Below are positions 5,822 to 8,615 of a DNA stretch of 8,615 nt, one piece after another (the stretch's first letter is position 1; each line of letters opens with the position of its first letter). The translations under genes and the position numbers were made by a program. Source of the DNA: an uncultured Collinsella sp. GTDB lineage: Bacteria; Actinomycetota; Coriobacteriia; Coriobacteriales; Coriobacteriaceae. A model generated the notes under the pieces. The model had not been told where the DNA came from and did not search any database. It saw nothing but the letters and a program-made list of their open reading frames with translations. The DNA is taken from NCBI GenBank assembly GCA_902468695.1, contig CABQZS010000169.1, positions 1 through 8,615 of the forward strand, read 5' to 3'.

Positions 5822-6064
5822 ATGGACCGCTCCGAAATCTTCGACAAGATCGCAGAGGTCGCTGCTGACGTTCTGGGCGTCGATGTTGCCGAAATTAGCG
5901 ATGAGACCACCTTTGACGACCTCGATGCCAACTCGCTCGAGCGCCTGCAGCTGGTTACGGCTATCGAGGACGAGTTCAACCTCGAGATCGATGACGAGAC
6001 TCTGCTCTCGCTCAACTCTGTCGCCGACGCCGTCGACGCGATCGAAAATGCCAGGGAGGCCTAA
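5822..6064 (+). CDS. acpP: Acyl carrier protein
   Basis: AcpP carries growing acyl chains on a 4'-phosphopantetheine arm in fatty acid synthesis. The 80-residue acidic protein has the four-helix ACP pattern. The prosthetic-group serine is Ser38 in DANSLERLQLV, followed by AIEDEFNLEIDDE, the helix II recognition region. The usual DSL motif is NSL here, with Asn37 replacing Asp. The start is the ATG at 5822 with GAGAGGAAG (5809-5817) upstream. In-frame starts at 5732 (GTG) and 5807 (ATG) lack ribosome binding sites and would add non-ACP residues. It sits between plsX and rnc, the usual neighbours in Bacillota-type clusters. It ends 3 bases before the rnc start, and the rnc ribosome binding site lies inside its last codons. 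Confidence 0.93.
   Translation: MDRSEIFDKIAEVAADVLGVDVAEISDETTFDDLDANSLERLQLVTAIEDEFNLEIDDETLLSLNSVADAVDAIENAREA
6054..6059 (+). promoter_or_regulatory. Ribosome binding site supporting the rnc TTG start
   Basis: GGGAGG lies in the last codons of acpP, 8 bases before the TTG at 6068. No ATG or GTG exists nearby in this frame ahead of the conserved RNase III helix, so the TTG start is well supported. Confidence 0.8.
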
Positions 6065-6067
6065 GTC

Positions 6068-6793
6068 TTGGCTTTGTCTGAACGACTTACGCGCGCCCAG
6101 GAAATCCTGGGCCATGAGTTCAAAAATAAGGTGCTGCTGCGCGCGGCCCTTACACATCCCTCGGCAGTCGAGGGCCAGCCGGTTTCTGCCAGCTATGAGC
6201 GTCTTGAGTTCTTGGGCGATTCCATTTTGGGCGCTGTGGTCGCACGCTCCCTGTTTGAGTCCTATCCGGAGTTTGACGAGGGCAAGCTCACGCGCCTGAA
6301 GGTGTCGCTTGTCTCGGGCGCTACGCTGTCCGAGGTTTCTCACGAGCTGGGCATCGACGACATCATCATCTTTGGTGCCTCCGAGACCGGTACCGGTGCG
6401 CGCGGCCTGCATTCGGCCCTCGAGAACGTCTATGAGTCGCTCGTGGGCGCGCTGTACCTGGATGCCGGCTGGGATGCCGCGACAGAGTTCATTCACCGTA
6501 CGCTTAAGCCGCATTTGGCTTCCGAGCGTGCCGAGCATCCTGCGAACCCCAAGTCGTTTTTGCAGGAGTGCGTGCAAGCCGACGGTCACGAACCCCCGGC
6601 GTACAAGCTCGTTGGCTCCGAGGGCCCGGCACATGCGCCCACCTTTACCGCCGTGGTTTTGATCGATGGTATTCGCCAGGGTCGCGGCTCCGGCTCCTCA
6701 AAGAAGGAAGCCGAGGGAGCCGCCGCGCTCGAAGCGCTCGACCGCATGGGTTACACCACCAACGGCGTGATTCTGAACAAGAAGCACGTGTAA
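6068..6793 (+). CDS. rnc: Ribonuclease III
   Basis: RNase III cleaves double-stranded RNA, including the 16S and 23S rRNA precursor stems, as a homodimer with two Mg2+ sites. The 241-residue product has the nuclease domain (about 1-155) with the signature ERLEFLGDSILG (44-55). Glu44, Glu47, Asp51 and Glu71 correspond to E. coli Glu38, Glu41, Asp45 and Glu65 at a constant offset of 6. Glu123 matches Glu117. The position of E. coli Asp114 is Asn120 here (ENVYES instead of the usual ADxxEA). A double-stranded-RNA-binding domain follows (about 160-228: NPKSFLQE, PAYKLV, GRGSGSSKKEAEGAAALEAL). Translation starts at TTG, which may keep levels low. The gene is 3 bases after acpP and 10 bases before smc, so it is very probably in one operon with both. 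The fold assignment is secure; full catalytic activity is not proven. Confidence 0.95.
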   Translation: MALSERLTRAQEILGHEFKNKVLLRAALTHPSAVEGQPVSASYERLEFLGDSILGAVVARSLFESYPEFDEGKLTRLKVSLVSGATLSEVSHELGIDDIIIFGASETGTGARGLHSALENVYESLVGALYLDAGWDAATEFIHRTLKPHLASERAEHPANPKSFLQECVQADGHEPPAYKLVGSEGPAHAPTFTAVVLIDGIRQGRGSGSSKKEAEGAAALEALDRMGYTTNGVILNKKHV

Positions 6794-6803
6794 GCGAGGA
6801 ACC

Positions 6804-8615
6804 GTGTATCTCAAGTCCCTCACGCTCAAAGGGTTCAAGTCGTTTGCCGACCGCGCCCATATGACGTTTGAGCCGGGCCTGACCGTCATTGTCGGTCCCA
6901 ACGGCTCGGGAAAATCGAACATCTCTGACTCGATTCTGTGGGTCCTGGGCGAGCAGAGCGCCAAGCAGCTGCGCGGCCAGGCCATGGAGGACGTCATCTT
7001 CTCGGGCTCGTCAGCGCGCAAGCCGGTGGGTGTCGCCGAGGTCACGCTGGTGCTCGATAACTCGGACCATATGCTGCCCGTCGACTTTGATGAGGTCGCC
7101 ATCACCCGTCGTATGTATCGCTCGGGCGAAAGCGAGTACCTCATCAACTCGAGTCCGTGCCGCCTGATGGACATTCAGGACATCCTGCACGATTCGGGCC
7201 TGGGCAAGGATACGCATTCCATCATCAGCCAGGGCAAACTCGACGCCATTTTGCAGAGCCGCCCCGAGGAACGCCGTGCCCTCATCGAGGAGGCCGCCGG
7301 CATCTCCAAGCACAAGCGCCGCAAGGAGCGGGCGCTCAAAAAGATTAAGTCGATGGACGAGCACCTGACGCGTGCTCGCGACATCAATAAGGAAATCGCC
7401 CGTCAGCTGCGACCGTTGGAGCGTCAGGTCGATCGCGCGCGCAAGTACAAAGAGCTGTCCTCGCGCGCGAACGAGCTTACGCAGATGCTAGCCGTCGACG
7501 AGCTGCGTTCGCTGCAGTCGCAGTGGAATGACTTGGAGAGCCGTTCCAAGGAAGGTGCCGCCGAGCTGGAGCTTGCGCAGTACCGCTTGGGCGAAAAGGA
7601 GCGCGAGCTCGAGAAGCTCCAGGTCATGCTCGAGGAAAAGGGCCTGTTTGTGGGCGACCTGGGCGAGCAGCGCCGTCATATGCAAGATGTGGTCGGCCGC
7701 ATTAACTCCGACATGCGCCTGCTCGAAGAAAAGGGCCACAACATGGTGTCGCGCCTGTCTGACATGCGCGGGCAGATTTCGAGCTCCGAGCATCAGCGAC
7801 GTCGCGTGGTCGAGGAGCTCGAGGACGCGCGTGCGCAGCTTGAGGAAGTGACCGGTGCGCACATGCAGGCCCAGGAGGACGTTGACGCCGCTGGTCCTGC
7901 CGCTGCTGAGCTCCACGAGCGGCGCGTGGCGCTGGACAATCAGATTTCGCAGTTTACGCGTGAGCAACGCGATGTGCAGCACGTGGCCGATAACGCCGCG
8001 CTCGAGCTCGCTAAGGTGAAGGACTCGCTGAGCAACGCCGAGGTCGAGGACAACATGTATGCCTCGCGCCTGGAGCAGATCGATGAACAGCTCGAGGAGG
8101 TCACGGCCTCGCTCGAGAGCCGTCGCGACCGCGCCGAGGAGCTTGAGGGCGCTCTTGAGGAAGCGCGCCAGGCTCAGGTTGATGCGCGTGAGGCCACCGA
8201 GACGGCACGCGCGGCCCTGAAGGACCTGCGTGCCCGCGAGAGCGAGGCACGCAACAAGTTATCCGAGGTGCGCTCGGAGCTTGCCAGCCAAAAGAAACTC
8301 GATGCCCGCATGGCCGACAGCTCGCCGCTCGTGAGCCGTCTGGTGGGTGCGCTGGGCGATGATGTCTTGGGTCGTCTGGGCGACGTGCTTGAGGCCCCGC
8401 GCGAGCTTGAGGGCCTGGTTGAGCAATTGCTCGCCGGCGATATCGATGCACTGCTGTTCGACGATACGTCCGCGCTTGAGCGTGCCGGTCGTGCCGCTCT
8501 GGACCAGAAGAAGGCCTCGGGCGAGGCGCTGCTGGTGGCGCGCGGCGTGAGCGGCTCTACCGCCGCTGAGGGCGCTGCCGGTACCCGTCTGGTCGATCGC
8601 CTTTCCGTGCGCGCA
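6804..8615 (+). CDS. smc: Chromosome segregation protein SMC (3' end outside window)
   Basis: SMC is the ATPase of the bacterial condensin complex with ScpA and ScpB and organises the chromosome. The frame from the GTG at 6804 is open for 604 codons to the window edge, about half of a typical protein of nearly 1,200 residues. The N-terminal head starts YLKSLTLKGFKSFADR and holds Walker A GPNGSGKS (31-38). LGEQSAKQLRG..MEDVIFSGS and the SISQGK-type segment HSIISQGKLDAILQSRPEERR, followed by EEAAGISKHKRRK, also match. A coiled-coil arm rich in Glu, Arg, Leu and Ala runs from about residue 170 to 505, broken by Gly364-Pro365. From about residue 510 the pattern changes to a hinge-like segment (LGRLGDVLEAP, GDIDALLFDD, GEALLVARG). 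The start has GAGG (6796-6799) 4 bases before the GTG. Walker B and the C-motif would lie downstream. Confidence 0.95.
   Translation, partial: MYLKSLTLKGFKSFADRAHMTFEPGLTVIVGPNGSGKSNISDSILWVLGEQSAKQLRGQAMEDVIFSGSSARKPVGVAEVTLVLDNSDHMLPVDFDEVAITRRMYRSGESEYLINSSPCRLMDIQDILHDSGLGKDTHSIISQGKLDAILQSRPEERRALIEEAAGISKHKRRKERALKKIKSMDEHLTRARDINKEIARQLRPLERQVDRARKYKELSSRANELTQMLAVDELRSLQSQWNDLESRSKEGAAELELAQYRLGEKERELEKLQVMLEEKGLFVGDLGEQRRHMQDVVGRINSDMRLLEEKGHNMVSRLSDMRGQISSSEHQRRRVVEELEDARAQLEEVTGAHMQAQEDVDAAGPAAAELHERRVALDNQISQFTREQRDVQHVADNAALELAKVKDSLSNAEVEDNMYASRLEQIDEQLEEVTASLESRRDRAEELEGALEEARQAQVDAREATETARAALKDLRARESEARNKLSEVRSELASQKKLDARMADSSPLVSRLVGALGDDVLGRLGDVLEAPRELEGLVEQLLAGDIDALLFDDTSALERAGRAALDQKKASGEALLVARGVSGSTAAEGAAGTRLVDRLSVRA

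Noticed and set aside
4373..6634. Antisense frames opposite rpmF/plsX and acpP/rnc (4373-5224, 5798-6634)
   Set aside because: They show no conserved motif and overlap several confirmed genes and their signals on the other strand.
1..8615. Mobile elements, CRISPR arrays, tRNA or rRNA genes, and defence or toxin systems
   Set aside because: I looked for direct repeats, terminal inverted repeats, transposase or integrase motifs and tRNA-like cloverleafs and saw none. Every long open region is accounted for by housekeeping genes.

Overview
This window is an ordinary-looking chromosomal segment that encodes only on the + strand, is GC-rich, and carries a conserved housekeeping cluster. The order is recG - rsmD - coaD - a DivIVA/SepIVA-like coiled-coil gene - yceD (DUF177) - rpmF - plsX - acpP - rnc - smc. 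The 3' half resembles the plsX-acpP-rnc-smc cluster of Bacillota. The DivIVA-like gene placed directly before DUF177 resembles the Actinomycetota order (SepIVA, DUF177, rnc, smc in mycobacteria). This mixture, the base composition and the protein sequences suggest a member of the Coriobacteriia (Collinsella/Olsenella-like). That placement is an inference from memory of gene orders, not from a search.

Layout: bases 1-2105 hold the 3' part of recG, whose reading frame is open through the left edge of the window. rsmD and coaD follow with overlapping start/stop codons and form one translationally coupled block to 3236. A 68-base gap with an extended -10 promoter candidate leads into the DivIVA-like gene (3305-3802), which overlaps yceD by one base (TAATG). 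A 64-base gap with a second promoter candidate precedes rpmF (4421-4600), a 59-residue ribosomal protein. A strong intrinsic terminator (4641-4670) sits just before the ribosome binding site of plsX (4688-5707). A 114-base gap holding a perfect 22-bp palindrome precedes acpP (5822-6064). rnc (TTG start, 6068-6793) and smc (GTG start, 6804 to beyond the right edge) follow at very short spacing.

Functionally the genes cover recombination and fork rescue (RecG), ribosome maturation (RsmD, DUF177 protein, L32, RNase III), CoA and lipid precursor supply (CoaD makes dephospho-CoA, CoA donates the phosphopantetheine arm of AcpP, PlsX turns acyl-ACP into acyl phosphate), envelope growth or division (the DivIVA-like protein) and chromosome organisation (SMC).

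I see no mobile element, CRISPR array, tRNA, rRNA or obviously foreign gene, and no clear evidence of an undescribed system. The points most worth a second look are an Asp-to-Asn change at a metal-ligand position of RNase III, an Asn in place of Asp before the ACP phosphopantetheine serine, the palindrome before acpP, and the promoter-then-terminator arrangement before plsX. The DivIVA-like protein is also of interest as a possible SepIVA relative outside mycobacteria.
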